Positions 25,136-34,727 of a DNA stretch of 64,000 nucleotides are shown piece after piece (position 1 is the stretch's first letter; each line of letters opens with the position of its first letter). Made by a program: the position numbers and the translations under genes. This stretch comes from Paraferrimonas haliotis (lineage in GTDB: Bacteria; Pseudomonadota; Gammaproteobacteria; Enterobacterales; Shewanellaceae), in assembly GCF_002282895.1 (NCBI RefSeq), contig NZ_NRRB01000001.1, positions 558,001-622,000 on the forward strand, read 5' to 3'. The notes under the pieces were generated by a model that did not search any database, was not told the origin of the DNA, and saw nothing but the letters and a program-made list of their open reading frames with translations.

Positions 25136-27835
25136 ATGAATATTGAAATATCTCGCAAGGCTAAAGCGGCAGCAATGTTTGTCTTAATGAGCTTAGCCGT
25201 TGGCTGTAATAGTGACGATGTAAAAGAAGAGCTAGGGATACCCACGGCGAATGCTGGTGATGACGCTCAGTATTATATTAAAGACACCATCATGCTGGAC
25301 GGCTCAGCAAGTAACAGTAGCGATGGGGAGCAGACTTTAATTTACGATTGGAGAGTGTTAACGCAACCGGATGGCAGCGATGTTCAAATTCAAGATGCTG
25401 ACATGCAAATGGCAAGTTTCAAAGCCGATAAGCCTGGTGTTTATGTGGTAGAGCTACTAGTCAAGGAAGACGGTCTGGATAGCTTACCAGACGTTGTGGA
25501 AATACGAGTGACGGGTATTTTTGCCTCCGCTGGCACTAATCAAAGTGTCAAAGTGGGTGAAGCCATTGTGCTTGACGGCAGCCACTCTACAGACGCTAGC
25601 CGCAGTGCTAGTTTAAGCTATCAGTGGGTTGTAGATAATAAGCCGGACAACAGTCAATCTGCCATTCAAAACGCCGACCAAATGACTGCGAGCTTTGTAC
25701 CTGATGTCGCCGGCGCCTATTCATTCGAGCTCACGGTGAGCGACAGTGCTGGCGATTCCGCCCGAGCTGAAATCGTCGCTTCTGTGGCAATGGCTGATAC
25801 TAACTCGGCACCTATCGCGCACGCGGGTAGCGACATTAATGTGTTAGTAGGACAAGTTGCGCAACTCGACGCCTCGGCGAGTAACGATCCTGACTCCATG
25901 GATAATTTAACCTACCAATGGTCTGAAATAAGTGCTCCAGATGGCTCCATCGCAACTATTAGCAGTGCCACGGGCATCGTTCCTACCTTTACCCCAGATG
26001 TTGCGGGTGTATATGTGTTTGAGCTGGTGGTTAATGATGGCACGGTCGATAGTACCGCTGATCAAGTGTCGATTCTCGCTAAGGACATGGATCACGCGCC
26101 AGTCGCTCAAATTAGTGCGCCGGCAAACGCTCCGCTTGGTGCAAACCCGATTCAACTGGACGGCTCTGCAAGCAGTGACCCTGATGGCGATGCGCTAAGC
26201 TACAGTTGGCATTTAAGGCCGCCGGCGGGCAGTGCTTTAAACTCGGTGTTACCAAACGACCCAGCAGTATCCTTTATACCGGATGTCGCCGGTCAGTATG
26301 TTGTGGAACTTATCGTTAATGATGGCCAGAAAGACAGTGCGCACAGCACTGCTACCATTAACATTGCCGCCAATCCACCGGCTATGGTGAATAATCCGCC
26401 ATCAGCGGTTGTGCCGGTAAACTTTAGCATAGCGCAAGGCATGACAGTGGTACTCGATGGTACTCGAAGTTCTGATCCCGATGCGCAACCTATTACCTTT
26501 AGCTGGAGTTTTGTAAGTAAACCTTCCGGCAGTAGCGCTACCTTTGCAGATAATCCGCCAGCCAATCCAAAAGCGTCTTACGTTAACTTATCATCGGTGA
26601 CCTTTGTGGGCGATGTTCCCGGGGATTATAAGGTTAAATTGACGGTCTCTGACGGAGAGCTATCGGACTCCACGCAAATGGTGGTGAGCGTCAACCCAGT
26701 AAACACCAATACCCAGCCGGTTGCGAATGCCGGAGATGATAAGCTAAACGTAGTGACCGGCAGCGCGGTTCATATTGCCAGCGCCAGTACCGATGCCGAT
26801 GGCGATACTCTCACTTATCAATGGTCGCTAAAATCTAAGCCTAATAGCAGTACCGCCACAGTGACCAGTACCGCTAATGCGTTTGACTTTACCCCGGATG
26901 TGGAAGGGCAATATGTTATCGAGTTAGTGGTAAACGACGGCCAAGTGGATAGCGCTCCCGATACGGTAGTGATTGGTGCAAAAGCACCGGTTAATGCGCC
27001 TTCTAAACAGCAGCAGCTCATGGGGCTGGGGTTAGATGCTGCCGATGCCGCCTACCTTGCTCAAAATCATCCGCAAGAGGTGGATTTTGTTCTAAATAAT
27101 AACGATAGATTGTTTAAGAACGTCCCTGAGCTAAAAGACAGCTGGTTTAAAGCGCCGACCGACCCAATTGCGGGACGCTTTAATAACCCGACTAATTGGA
27201 GCGAAGCGACTAAAACTCGCTTTAAGAAAATGTACGGTCGTATTGTGTTTGGTGCCAACACCCAAGAGTTCCAGCAATCGTTTGACCGCCACGCTAACTT
27301 GCTCGACCAAAAATTTGCGATTGACGCCAGTTCGCCGGCATTCCCGGGTGTTGCCTTCCCCGGCTCATTTGCCCAGTTTAAGAGTTATGTCAATCAGTAC
27401 ATAGAAACCGAAAAAGACTTTAGCTTTGTACTGTCCTCCGATAGAACCGGTTTCGCTTACGGTGTCATAGGCCTTAACCTGGCGGTGGAAGAGAACATGG
27501 TGAGTGCCAACAGTGAAATTAATGGATTTGCGCCACTGGTCTTCCACGAGTTGACCCACTCATTTGGTTATTTGCACTTGGGTAATGATGAGCAAACCAC
27601 CTTCTTACCGAACAATATTCCGTACTTTGTGCAGATTATCCTTGGCCGAGAAGCGGGCAATATCCCTAAGTTCTGGTGTAACAAATACGGCATTGAAACC
27701 GCGTGTAGACCAGAAACAGCAGCGGATAAACAAAGGCCGCCGACAGAACAGTTTCTAAAGGAAACCGGCGTCACTCGAGTTACGGGTGATCCAAATTCGG
27801 TATTAACCCATTTGTTTGGCTCGCCAACCCCTTAG
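25136..27835 (+). CDS. Lipoprotein with PKD/REJ-like repeats and a C-terminal metzincin-like motif
   Basis: 899 residues. A lipobox (LMSLAVGC) predicts a lipid-anchored, surface or periplasmic protein. About six Ig-like PKD-type repeats of roughly 95 residues follow (to about residue 620), each with a DGSxSxDPDGDxLxYxW core and a GxYVxELxVNDG end. The C-terminal domain carries HELTHSFGYLH (residues 804-814), a full HExxHxxGxxH zinc-protease motif, with Glu805 as the presumptive catalytic base. No propeptide or Met-turn was clearly recognised. The combination suggests an adhesive, substrate-binding stalk bearing a protease. A GGAG site precedes the ATG, and a terminator follows at 27868. Confidence 0.8.
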   Translation: MNIEISRKAKAAAMFVLMSLAVGCNSDDVKEELGIPTANAGDDAQYYIKDTIMLDGSASNSSDGEQTLIYDWRVLTQPDGSDVQIQDADMQMASFKADKPGVYVVELLVKEDGLDSLPDVVEIRVTGIFASAGTNQSVKVGEAIVLDGSHSTDASRSASLSYQWVVDNKPDNSQSAIQNADQMTASFVPDVAGAYSFELTVSDSAGDSARAEIVASVAMADTNSAPIAHAGSDINVLVGQVAQLDASASNDPDSMDNLTYQWSEISAPDGSIATISSATGIVPTFTPDVAGVYVFELVVNDGTVDSTADQVSILAKDMDHAPVAQISAPANAPLGANPIQLDGSASSDPDGDALSYSWHLRPPAGSALNSVLPNDPAVSFIPDVAGQYVVELIVNDGQKDSAHSTATINIAANPPAMVNNPPSAVVPVNFSIAQGMTVVLDGTRSSDPDAQPITFSWSFVSKPSGSSATFADNPPANPKASYVNLSSVTFVGDVPGDYKVKLTVSDGELSDSTQMVVSVNPVNTNTQPVANAGDDKLNVVTGSAVHIASASTDADGDTLTYQWSLKSKPNSSTATVTSTANAFDFTPDVEGQYVIELVVNDGQVDSAPDTVVIGAKAPVNAPSKQQQLMGLGLDAADAAYLAQNHPQEVDFVLNNNDRLFKNVPELKDSWFKAPTDPIAGRFNNPTNWSEATKTRFKKMYGRIVFGANTQEFQQSFDRHANLLDQKFAIDASSPAFPGVAFPGSFAQFKSYVNQYIETEKDFSFVLSSDRTGFAYGVIGLNLAVEENMVSANSEINGFAPLVFHELTHSFGYLHLGNDEQTTFLPNNIPYFVQIILGREAGNIPKFWCNKYGIETACRPETAADKQRPPTEQFLKETGVTRVTGDPNSVLTHLFGSPTP

Positions 27836-27867
27836 TTCAATCGGGTTAGCAAGTCATCAGTAATCAA

Positions 27868-27892
27868 AGTCGCCTTTCGAGGCGGCTTTTTT
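27868..27892 (+). terminator. Rho-independent terminator
   Basis: Stem AGTCGCCT / AGGCGGCT (one G-T pair) around TTCG, followed by six T residues, 33 nt after the metzincin lipoprotein stop. Confidence 0.8.
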
Positions 27893-28026
27893 ATTCGCCA
27901 CAACAAAATTGCCTGCAAACCCTTAAATGATTGACTAGGCTTCTAAATATCTTTCCATTATGAATAACAGCGCGTCTTGCCGATTAATACCGCAAGCTTT
28001 TATTCATGATTAACAAGGGACAACTA

Positions 28027-29283
28027 ATGAAACTAAAATATTTGTTACTGTGCGTTTGCTTGTATATGACGCTAATACCCGCAACCATGGCCAAAAGTTA
28101 TTATCAGTTTGCAGCTCAGCAATGGTGGTTTACACCGGCCTCGGTTTTTCAAGATTGGATTTGGCAACCTCAGACCTTAGCTGCAGATTGGCAAGCCCGA
28201 GCAGGGTTGCAAGTGGTGGAAAAACGCGGTGCGTTTTACCTTATGGGGGGACGTACCCCGGTGGAATCGGCAATATTCGGTGACAGCATCATACACGGCG
28301 ATGTTTGGAAAAGTACCGATAAAGGCGTGAGTTGGCGGCAGATTTTAGAAACCGACGACAGTCAGCACTGGCCTGCGAGAGCTTATTTCCAAGCATTACA
28401 GCGGGGCAGTCGCATGTACATTCTTGGTGGACAAAACTTTAAAGTGATCCCTAATAATTGCCCGCCTTTTGTGCCCGAGTGTCCGCCTTTCGTATCTCAA
28501 TCAGATTTCTTTAACGACGTATGGTCGAGTCGCGACGGTGTTAACTGGAAGCAACTTACCGCAAACGCAGGCTGGACTGAGCGGGCCGGTTTGTCGGCGG
28601 CTGTGCATCGCGGCGCGTTATACGTGGCAGGTGGTTCGCGAAATGATGACTCGGCGGTAGTAGCGGGTCCTCAGCCTCGAGAGTATTTCAACGACGTGTG
28701 GAAGTCCTATAACGGTCGCGATTGGAAACAGGTAACCGATAACGCCCCTTGGGCTGCTCGCGCCGGTGGCGTTTTAGTGAGTAAGGGCGGCTATTTGTAC
28801 ATGATTGGCGGAGAAGATGGATTTACCTGTGAGCCGTTGCCGTTTTGCACACCGCCTTATTTTAACGACGTGTGGCGTTCTAAAAATGGCAAAGACTGGC
28901 AGCAAATGACAGCGTCAGCTGCATGGCCGGCGAGACCAGGGCATCAATGTGTTGCGGTATATGGCAACCTAATGTGTTTTGGCGGTTTCGGCTTATTGCA
29001 AAACCCAAGTGACGTTTGGGTCAGCCGAAATGGCGCTAACTGGCAACAAGTGAGCGACGCTCCTTGGAACGTCGATCCTAACCCTGCACCATCGCCAACC
29101 AATCCATTTGGGCTGAACGACGTTAAATACGACTTTGACGCACTTGTAGTGCGGGAAGGACGTTGGGGCTTAAAACAAGTCGTGTATAGCTTTGGCGGTG
29201 ATAGAGAGCGTTTTAACTTACCGGCAGACATTAATGTACAGCGAGTGGATAATGACGTTTGGCGTTTTCAACCGCCACAGTAG
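28027..29283 (+). CDS. Secreted Kelch-like beta-propeller protein
   Basis: About 418 residues. A signal peptide (KLKYLLLCVCLYMTLIPATMA) is followed by Kelch-type blades. Each has a hydrophobic strand ending in GG (YLMGGR, YILGGQ, YVAGGS, YMIGGE, MCFGGF) and a partner FNDVWxSxxGxxWxQ strand, about five to six blades in total. Cysteine-bearing loops (NNCPPFVPECPPF and CEPLPFCTPPYF) suggest disulfides. Propellers of this type bind ligands; the target is unknown. The ATG at 28027 follows AAGGGA. The GG codons of the first blade are part of a GGGGACGTACCCC repeat element (28247-28259). A further pair of these elements lies just after the stop. Confidence 0.8.
   Translation: MKLKYLLLCVCLYMTLIPATMAKSYYQFAAQQWWFTPASVFQDWIWQPQTLAADWQARAGLQVVEKRGAFYLMGGRTPVESAIFGDSIIHGDVWKSTDKGVSWRQILETDDSQHWPARAYFQALQRGSRMYILGGQNFKVIPNNCPPFVPECPPFVSQSDFFNDVWSSRDGVNWKQLTANAGWTERAGLSAAVHRGALYVAGGSRNDDSAVVAGPQPREYFNDVWKSYNGRDWKQVTDNAPWAARAGGVLVSKGGYLYMIGGEDGFTCEPLPFCTPPYFNDVWRSKNGKDWQQMTASAAWPARPGHQCVAVYGNLMCFGGFGLLQNPSDVWVSRNGANWQQVSDAPWNVDPNPAPSPTNPFGLNDVKYDFDALVVREGRWGLKQVVYSFGGDRERFNLPADINVQRVDNDVWRFQPPQ
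28247..28259. repeat. GGGGACGTACCCC element inside a coding sequence
   Basis: An exact copy of the intergenic element falls in the Kelch-protein gene and encodes part of MGGRTP (residues 73-78), at the conserved GG of the first blade. Confidence 0.7.
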
Positions 29284-29301
29284 TGGTTAGTAAACTATGA
29301 T

Positions 29302-29352
29302 AGGGACGTACCCTTACGGCAAATACCGTTGGGGTACGTCCCTTGTGGATAA
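29302..29352. repeat. Inverted pair of GGGGTACGTCCCT elements with adjoining DnaA-box 9-mer
   Basis: AGGGACGTACCCT (29302-29314) pairs with GGGGTACGTCCCT (29331-29343) at 12 of 13 positions, with an inner ACGG/CCGT stem in the loop. TGTGGATAA, the complement of TTATCCACA, follows at 29344-29352. The hairpin sits between convergent genes and could act as a bidirectional stop or mRNA stabiliser. Confidence 0.7.
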
Positions 29353-29359
29353 CCGCGGG

Positions 29360-30196
29360 CTAATCTAAATCGCTGGCGTCATGACGCTCAGCCAGCTGTT
29401 CGCTTTCCTCGCCCCATACTTTATTTACTCGCAGGCCACGTTGAACGGCTTGACGAGCGCTGATTTCTTTGGCCCAGCGCTGCACATTGGTGTAGCTGGC
29501 AACATCCAAGAACTTAGCGGCTTCGTACAGGCGGCCTTCAACTAAGGCACCGAACCAAGCGTAATTGGCCATGTCGGCAATGGTATATTCACTACCACAG
29601 AGGAAGTCGAAATCAGCCAAATGTTTATCCAATACATCCAGCAAGCGCTTGGTTTCCATCGCGTAGCGATTAATTGGGTATTCGAATTTCTCGGGAGCAT
29701 AAGCGTAAAAGTGGCCAAACCCGCCCCCAACAAATGGGCCGCTACCAATTTGCCAGAACAACCACGATAGGCACTCTGCTCGTAAGGCCGCATCTTTGGG
29801 AATAAATTTGCCAAATTTTTCCGCCAAATAAAGCATAATTGCTCCGGATTCAAACACTCGGTTAGCCGGTTTTTGAGAGTGATCAGCCAATGCGGGAATC
29901 TTAGAGTTTGGATTAACCTCAACAAACCCGGATGAGAACTGTTCACCCTCGGTAATGTTGATTATCCACGCGTCGTATTCGGCTTCCTTAACACCTGCAG
30001 CTAACAATTCTTCAAGCAAAATGGTGACCTTAACGCCATTGGGGGTTGCTAACGAATATAGCTGTAACGGGTGCTTGCCTATGGGGAGGTCTTTTTCGTG
30101 AGTCGCGCCAGAAATGGGGCGGTTGATGCTGGCAAATTTACCGCCGCTTGCAGAGTCCCACGTCCAAACTTTAGGTGGTACATAATTATCGGTCAT
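29360..30196 (-). CDS. yghU: YghU-type glutathione S-transferase (disulfide-bond oxidoreductase)
   Basis: 278 residues closely following E. coli YghU: the N-terminal VWTWDSASGGKFASINRP extension, HPLQLYSLATPNGVKVTI with the thioredoxin-fold TPNG motif that replaces a catalytic Tyr/Cys, NPNSKIPALADHS for the glutathione gamma-Glu site, FESGAIMLYLAEKFG, then the all-alpha domain ending ERHDASDLD. It is a cytosolic glutathione-dependent reductase of small disulfides and peroxides. A GGAACT ribosome site precedes the ATG. Monocistronic. Confidence 0.95.
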   Translation of the reverse strand: MTDNYVPPKVWTWDSASGGKFASINRPISGATHEKDLPIGKHPLQLYSLATPNGVKVTILLEELLAAGVKEAEYDAWIINITEGEQFSSGFVEVNPNSKIPALADHSQKPANRVFESGAIMLYLAEKFGKFIPKDAALRAECLSWLFWQIGSGPFVGGGFGHFYAYAPEKFEYPINRYAMETKRLLDVLDKHLADFDFLCGSEYTIADMANYAWFGALVEGRLYEAAKFLDVASYTNVQRWAKEISARQAVQRGLRVNKVWGEESEQLAERHDASDLD

Positions 30197-30319
30197 GTAT
30201 GAGTTCCTTACTAAGCTCTGTTTAATTGAAGTTAGTTTTACAGGCTAAGGATACGCACAACAAGCGGTTTCGGATTTTTAGTTTCGAAAAATAATCTCTA
30301 ACAATTGCTGTCTGGTTTT

Positions 30320-31216
30320 TCAGTCTTTCTTTTCAACAGTCACTTTCTTTTTCAGATCCACCTTCGGGAGCGGCTTAGAGTATATGTTCCAGTTATACAA
30401 TCCTACCAACAAGGCCCCACCAACGATGTTACCTAAGGTGACCGGAATCAGATTAGCGCTAATAAAGTTCGCCCAGGTGAGATCGGCAAATTGACTGGCA
30501 TCCACCCCTATTTGCAGCCAAAATGCGTCGGGGGCACCTGAGTGAATCATAATTGCCAGCGGCACCATAAACATGTTGGCGACGCAGTGCTCAAATCCGC
30601 TACTCACAAATAGAGCGACCGGTAGAACCACCAATAAGGCTTTAGATAAGGCGTTGGTAGTGCTAAACGTCAACCAAACCGCTAAGCAAACCAAAAGGTT
30701 ACACAGCACCCCAAGGCAGAATGCCTGTAGAAAGGAGTGGTGTATCTTGTGTTGGGCAAGTTGTAGGGCACTCAGTCCCCACTGGCCGTGGTCAAGTTGG
30801 TGCATTCCAGCACCCATGATAAGCACTGCTAAAAGCACCGCTCCAAGAAAGTTACCGGCATAAACAAGCCCCCAAAGCTTAAGCATCTTGTTCGTGGCCA
30901 GCTGTTTATTAGCCCAAGCGATAATGGACAAAACGGTACTGGTGAAGAGCTCAGCGCCACAAAGTACAGTGAGAATTAGCCCTGTACTGAAGGCAAGGCC
31001 TCCCACTAGACGGGTTATGCCCCAACTGCTATCGCTGCCCGTTACCACAGTGACATAAAAGACAAACGCCAGCCCAATAAACACGCCAGCCATCATAGCC
31101 AAGTAAACCGTATTAGCGATGCTTTTAGTGGTTTTATTCAACGCGAACAATTCAGCACGCTGCATCATGAGCTTTGGGGAATGAGGAGCGGATTGCTCTT
31201 CAGGACGGCTATGCAT
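30320..31216 (-). CDS. focA: Formate/nitrite transporter, FocA type
   Basis: 298 residues with six membrane helices and the FNT-family signatures: a GLAFSTGLILTVLCGAELFTSTVL helix (opening loop region), NLLVCLAVWLTF and SSGFEHCVANMFMVPLAI carrying the conserved SGFEHxxANM with the gating histidine. FNT channels are pentameric and carry formate with a proton. No pflB is adjacent, unlike E. coli. A fused formate dehydrogenase lies at 56.8 kb, so formate uptake for oxidation is one possible role, although the genes are far apart. Confidence 0.9.
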   Translation of the reverse strand: MHSRPEEQSAPHSPKLMMQRAELFALNKTTKSIANTVYLAMMAGVFIGLAFVFYVTVVTGSDSSWGITRLVGGLAFSTGLILTVLCGAELFTSTVLSIIAWANKQLATNKMLKLWGLVYAGNFLGAVLLAVLIMGAGMHQLDHGQWGLSALQLAQHKIHHSFLQAFCLGVLCNLLVCLAVWLTFSTTNALSKALLVVLPVALFVSSGFEHCVANMFMVPLAIMIHSGAPDAFWLQIGVDASQFADLTWANFISANLIPVTLGNIVGGALLVGLYNWNIYSKPLPKVDLKKKVTVEKKD

Positions 31217-31415
31217 GGGGATCCTCTTACTATATAAACCCGCATTAAGGTACTTCTAATATACCTATGTAGGGACACAAGCATAACCAGCCATTAAACG
31301 GCTTGCAAAATTGAAACCGATATTTCACAACTCGATTGTCAATTTTTTGAGCTGGCTTCAATATCCGGCTCAACTGTTGAGGGCGTCAAAACCAGGCTGG
31401 CGTGATATGTGATGC

Positions 31416-32555
31416 TTACCAGGCACCGCCGGTTTGAATATAAAAGGCGGTTTCATTAGGTCCTCGAGCAATATCAATACCACTGGTTAAGCCAAGTTGG
31501 CGCGCCACCAAATAACGGAAACCACCGCCAAATGCGGTTTGCCAACTGGAGTCAGCTACCGAGTTATTGAAGTTATCTGCCTGACCACTGCCTACGAAAC
31601 CCAGTACTGTCCAGCGGCTGTCCAAGTGATGACGCAGCTCCGCTTCTGCGAGCACCACTCGATCACCTTGATAACGCATTGCCGATATGCCACGCAAGTC
31701 TACGAAGGGACGGGCATAAAAAGGAGAGCCATCGGTAATGTATTTACCATCGCCTCTCAGTGCTATGGTCCATTTCGAGTTAATCGGCTGATAGGCATTT
31801 ACGTAGGCGTGGTAATCTTGGTATTGATAGTCGCCACCCAAATTTTCATGGTGGAATTTAGCGCTAATTCCGGCTTTGATACCGGAACTGGCACTGAAAC
31901 GATTGTCCAGTGAATCGTAGGTTATCTTGATATTAAGGGCACCGTCTTTGCTGTTTAGCGCCGGTAACCCGAGATCCGGTAGGTTGGTGACGAGCCCAAA
32001 ATCCACCTCAGATTGCATTAAGGAATAGCCGGCACCTAAGAACACGTTGCTTTGTCCAAGTCGATATTCTAATTCTTGCAATAGATATTCGCCTTTGATG
32101 TTAAAGCCGAAAGCAGGGCCGTTTTCTATGGGGTAAAATTTGAGATTTAAATCGGCGCCAAATAACGCACCAAGGTAGCGTAAACTGTCATCTTTCCAGC
32201 TGTTGGAGTGAAACAGTCCGCCCAATTTACTGCCGTTTTCGGTCGCAGCAGCAACCACCCCCGTAACCGCTGGTAACTCGGGATTCACCTGGTTGGGGTT
32301 GTCTTTTCGCCACTGGCGTTGAGCTTCGGTTTCATGAAAGAACAGCAATGCGGCACCGCCGCCAACGCCAACCGCCGGTTCGGTAATAATAATGGGGACC
32401 GGCATAAAGCCAACCGCGTTTTCAAGGATCCATTCGCTGGCATCAAAGCGGCCATCGAGGGGATCTTTCAACTGTTCCATAATGCTGGCAGTTGTTGAGG
32501 CGCTAAAAAATGCAACACTCAATAATGAAATTGTGATTCCTTTCCGAGGCTTCAA
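31416..32555 (-). CDS. Omp85-type (bacterial surface antigen) beta-barrel protein
   Basis: About 379 residues. A signal peptide (KPRKGITISLLSVAFFSASTTASIM) leads to a barrel with the Omp85/surface-antigen pattern: PAVGVGGGAALLFFH near the N-terminus, GAGYSLMQSEV, and RGISAMRYQGDRVVLAEAELRHHL, the RGxxxxRYxGxxVxxxxxELR motif that is diagnostic of this barrel. POTRA domains are absent, so it is a short Omp85 relative, not BamA or TamA. I chose TTG at 32555 because it follows an AAAGGA site and gives a clean signal peptide. Frames at 32582 (GTG) or 32633 are possible. Function is unknown. Confidence 0.75.
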   Translation of the reverse strand: MKPRKGITISLLSVAFFSASTTASIMEQLKDPLDGRFDASEWILENAVGFMPVPIIITEPAVGVGGGAALLFFHETEAQRQWRKDNPNQVNPELPAVTGVVAAATENGSKLGGLFHSNSWKDDSLRYLGALFGADLNLKFYPIENGPAFGFNIKGEYLLQELEYRLGQSNVFLGAGYSLMQSEVDFGLVTNLPDLGLPALNSKDGALNIKITYDSLDNRFSASSGIKAGISAKFHHENLGGDYQYQDYHAYVNAYQPINSKWTIALRGDGKYITDGSPFYARPFVDLRGISAMRYQGDRVVLAEAELRHHLDSRWTVLGFVGSGQADNFNNSVADSSWQTAFGGGFRYLVARQLGLTSGIDIARGPNETAFYIQTGGAW

Positions 32556-32762
32556 ATCAGTGCATTCCTTTGTTTTTGCCACCGATTGGTAGCGTTTAAT
32601 TAAGACATTGAAAACACAGTATACCGATAACAAGCCACATTTGACCTAAAAATAGTGATGTACATTGCAAAATTAGGCGTTATATTGACCTGCAGCATGT
32701 TAATTTAGTAAATGATTAGCTCCCCTTTTAACCAAACCAATGAGCAAGTGAGGCTTTAGAGC

Positions 32763-33563
32763 ATGACAAAGATGATATTGATCACCGGGTCAACGGATGG
32801 AATCGGACTGTTAACCGCAAGCAAACTGCTAGAGCTTGGGCACAAGGTGATTGTTCATGGTCGTAATCCCAGCAAGCTTGAACAAGTTAAACTGCAGCTT
32901 AGTGACAAGTTTGGCAAGCCTGTGCTTGGCTATAATGCGGATTTGTCCTCTATTGGTGAAACCATGCGTCTTGCGGACCAAGTCTCTATGTTGCACGGTG
33001 AATTGGATGTGTTAATTAATAATGCCGGTATCTACTCTGGCGGCGACACCACAACGGTCGATGGTTTGGATGTACGCTTTGCGGTTAATACCGTGGCACC
33101 TTATATTTTGACCGAACGCCTACAGCCCATTATGAATCCTGGTTGCCGTGTTATTAATTTGTCATCTGCGGCGCAAGCGCCGGTGGATTTGGCCGCTCTT
33201 AACGGAGAGCGTGCTTTGTCTGCAGGAGAAGCGTATGCGCAAAGTAAGCTGGCACTGACTATGTGGACTCGAGCCATAGCGCCAGAGCATGAACAACAAT
33301 CGCACATGCTGGTTTCGGTCAATCCTGGCTCTTTACTTGGAAGTAAAATGGTTAAGGAGAATTTTGGTATTGCCGGCGGTGACATGAATGTGGGGGCTGA
33401 TATCTTAGTAAAAGCGGCCACATCCGAAGAGTTTGCATCTGCACATGGTTTGTATTTCGACAACGACAGCGGTCGCTTTGCCAATGCCCATCCCGATAGT
33501 CTTAGCGACGATAAATGCAACGCCGTGGTGGCTGCGATAGAGAGTATTATCCAACGTCACTAA
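32763..33563 (+). CDS. Short-chain dehydrogenase/reductase
   Basis: 266 residues. Classical SDR pattern: cofactor loop TGSTDGIG (about 8-15), Arg in VHGRNPSKL suggesting NADP(H), NNAGIY (about 87), catalytic Ser in LSSAAQAP and YAQSK (Tyr/Lys). The reaction cannot be specified. It is divergent from the Omp85-like gene and convergent with purK across a terminator. Cytosolic. Confidence 0.9.
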   Translation: MTKMILITGSTDGIGLLTASKLLELGHKVIVHGRNPSKLEQVKLQLSDKFGKPVLGYNADLSSIGETMRLADQVSMLHGELDVLINNAGIYSGGDTTTVDGLDVRFAVNTVAPYILTERLQPIMNPGCRVINLSSAAQAPVDLAALNGERALSAGEAYAQSKLALTMWTRAIAPEHEQQSHMLVSVNPGSLLGSKMVKENFGIAGGDMNVGADILVKAATSEEFASAHGLYFDNDSGRFANAHPDSLSDDKCNAVVAAIESIIQRH

Positions 33564-33564
33564 T

Positions 33565-33592
33565 AAAAACGGTTGCCTAAACAGCAACCGTT
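33565..33592 (-). terminator. Terminator of the purEK operon
   Basis: Perfect 9-bp stem AACGGTTGC / GCAACCGTT with a 7-nt loop. On the minus strand it is followed by a T-rich run, so it stops purEK transcription and lies directly after the convergent SDR stop. Confidence 0.7.
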
Positions 33593-33632
33593 AACTCACC
33601 AAAACCGAGCAAACAAGGGCCACTAGGCCCTC

Positions 33633-34727
33633 TTAAACTTTGCTATCGATATCATCCAATAAACTGTTTAAGCGTTCATAGCTGTCGGCAATGCAGTTGA
33701 TGTGCCCCAGCTTTCGATTGGGCTTAACGGTTTTGTTGTACCAATTAAGTTTGGCTGCTGCCGATAAACTATGGGTATCCGGTAGTGGGTTACCAATTAG
33801 ATTAAACATGCCTGCTTTGCCTAATATCCCTACATCGCCCAAGGCTTGTCCAGTGATGGCGCGTACGTGGTTTTCAAATTGGCAGGTCAAACTGCCCAAC
33901 TGTGTCCAGTGGCCACTGTTGTGAACCCGTGGAGCCAATTCATTCACCATCAAACGGCCATTAACGTCAAAGAATTCAATGGCTAGCACGCCAACGTAAT
34001 CCATCTCAACCAGTAATTTTTCCATTGCCTCTTGAGCGGCTTTGGTCAGCGCTTGGCTAATGCCTGGCGCAGGCGCAATGCTGCGTTTTAGAATTCCGTT
34101 TTGGTGCACGTTTTCAGTAATCGGATAGTGCTTTATATTGCCTTGCTTATCACGAGCCGATACTTGCGATACTTCCCGCTGGAATGGAATGAAGGCTTCG
34201 ATAATAAAATTGCTGTGCTCACTGGCATCGAATGCTTCTACATCAGCATTATTGCGCAACACCCATTGATTTTTACCGTCATAGCCTTCGGTACAAGACT
34301 TAGCAACCATAGGTAACCCAATTTGCGTTTCAACAACCGCAGCGCTTTGTTCGAAAACGAAAGCGGCACTGTCAATGCCTAGATGGGCCAAGGTCTTCTT
34401 TTCATTATGGCGATTTTGACACACGGCAATGGCATCAGGGTTTGGATAAACAGGGCAAAGCTGATTAAGCGCACGAATAAACGCTATGTCTACCTGCTCT
34501 TTTTCCACAGTAATCACATCGGGATTGCCTAGGCTTTGCCACCATTGCTGCAGCTGTTGCGCGTCTTGCCAGTTTTGAGGAATGTCATGGATGCTGCCTA
34601 GTTCATTGATGCAGCGGTTATCTTGCGACAAGTCGTCTTTAATAAAGCAAAATTCAACACCTAAAGGGATGCCAGCTAACGCCATCATCCGAGAAAGCTG
34701 ACCGCAACCAACAATGGCTACTTTCAT
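33633..34727 (-). CDS. purK: 5-(carboxyamino)imidazole ribonucleotide synthase
   Basis: 364 residues, ATP-grasp fold. It converts AIR, bicarbonate and ATP to N5-CAIR in purine synthesis. The N-terminal [19 protein letters not shown] loop, the ATP-grasp core (GLPMVAKSCTEGYDGKNQWV) and FDVNGRLMVNELAPRVHNSGHWT with metal-ligand Glu/Asn are present. The ATG at 34727 overlaps the purE stop (TAATG), giving tight coupling. The upstream extension to 34772 is an artefact. Confidence 0.95.
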   Translation of the reverse strand: MKVAIVGCGQLSRMMALAGIPLGVEFCFIKDDLSQDNRCINELGSIHDIPQNWQDAQQLQQWWQSLGNPDVITVEKEQVDIAFIRALNQLCPVYPNPDAIAVCQNRHNEKKTLAHLGIDSAAFVFEQSAAVVETQIGLPMVAKSCTEGYDGKNQWVLRNNADVEAFDASEHSNFIIEAFIPFQREVSQVSARDKQGNIKHYPITENVHQNGILKRSIAPAPGISQALTKAAQEAMEKLLVEMDYVGVLAIEFFDVNGRLMVNELAPRVHNSGHWTQLGSLTCQFENHVRAITGQALGDVGILGKAGMFNLIGNPLPDTHSLSAAAKLNWYNKTVKPNRKLGHINCIADSYERLNSLLDDIDSKV

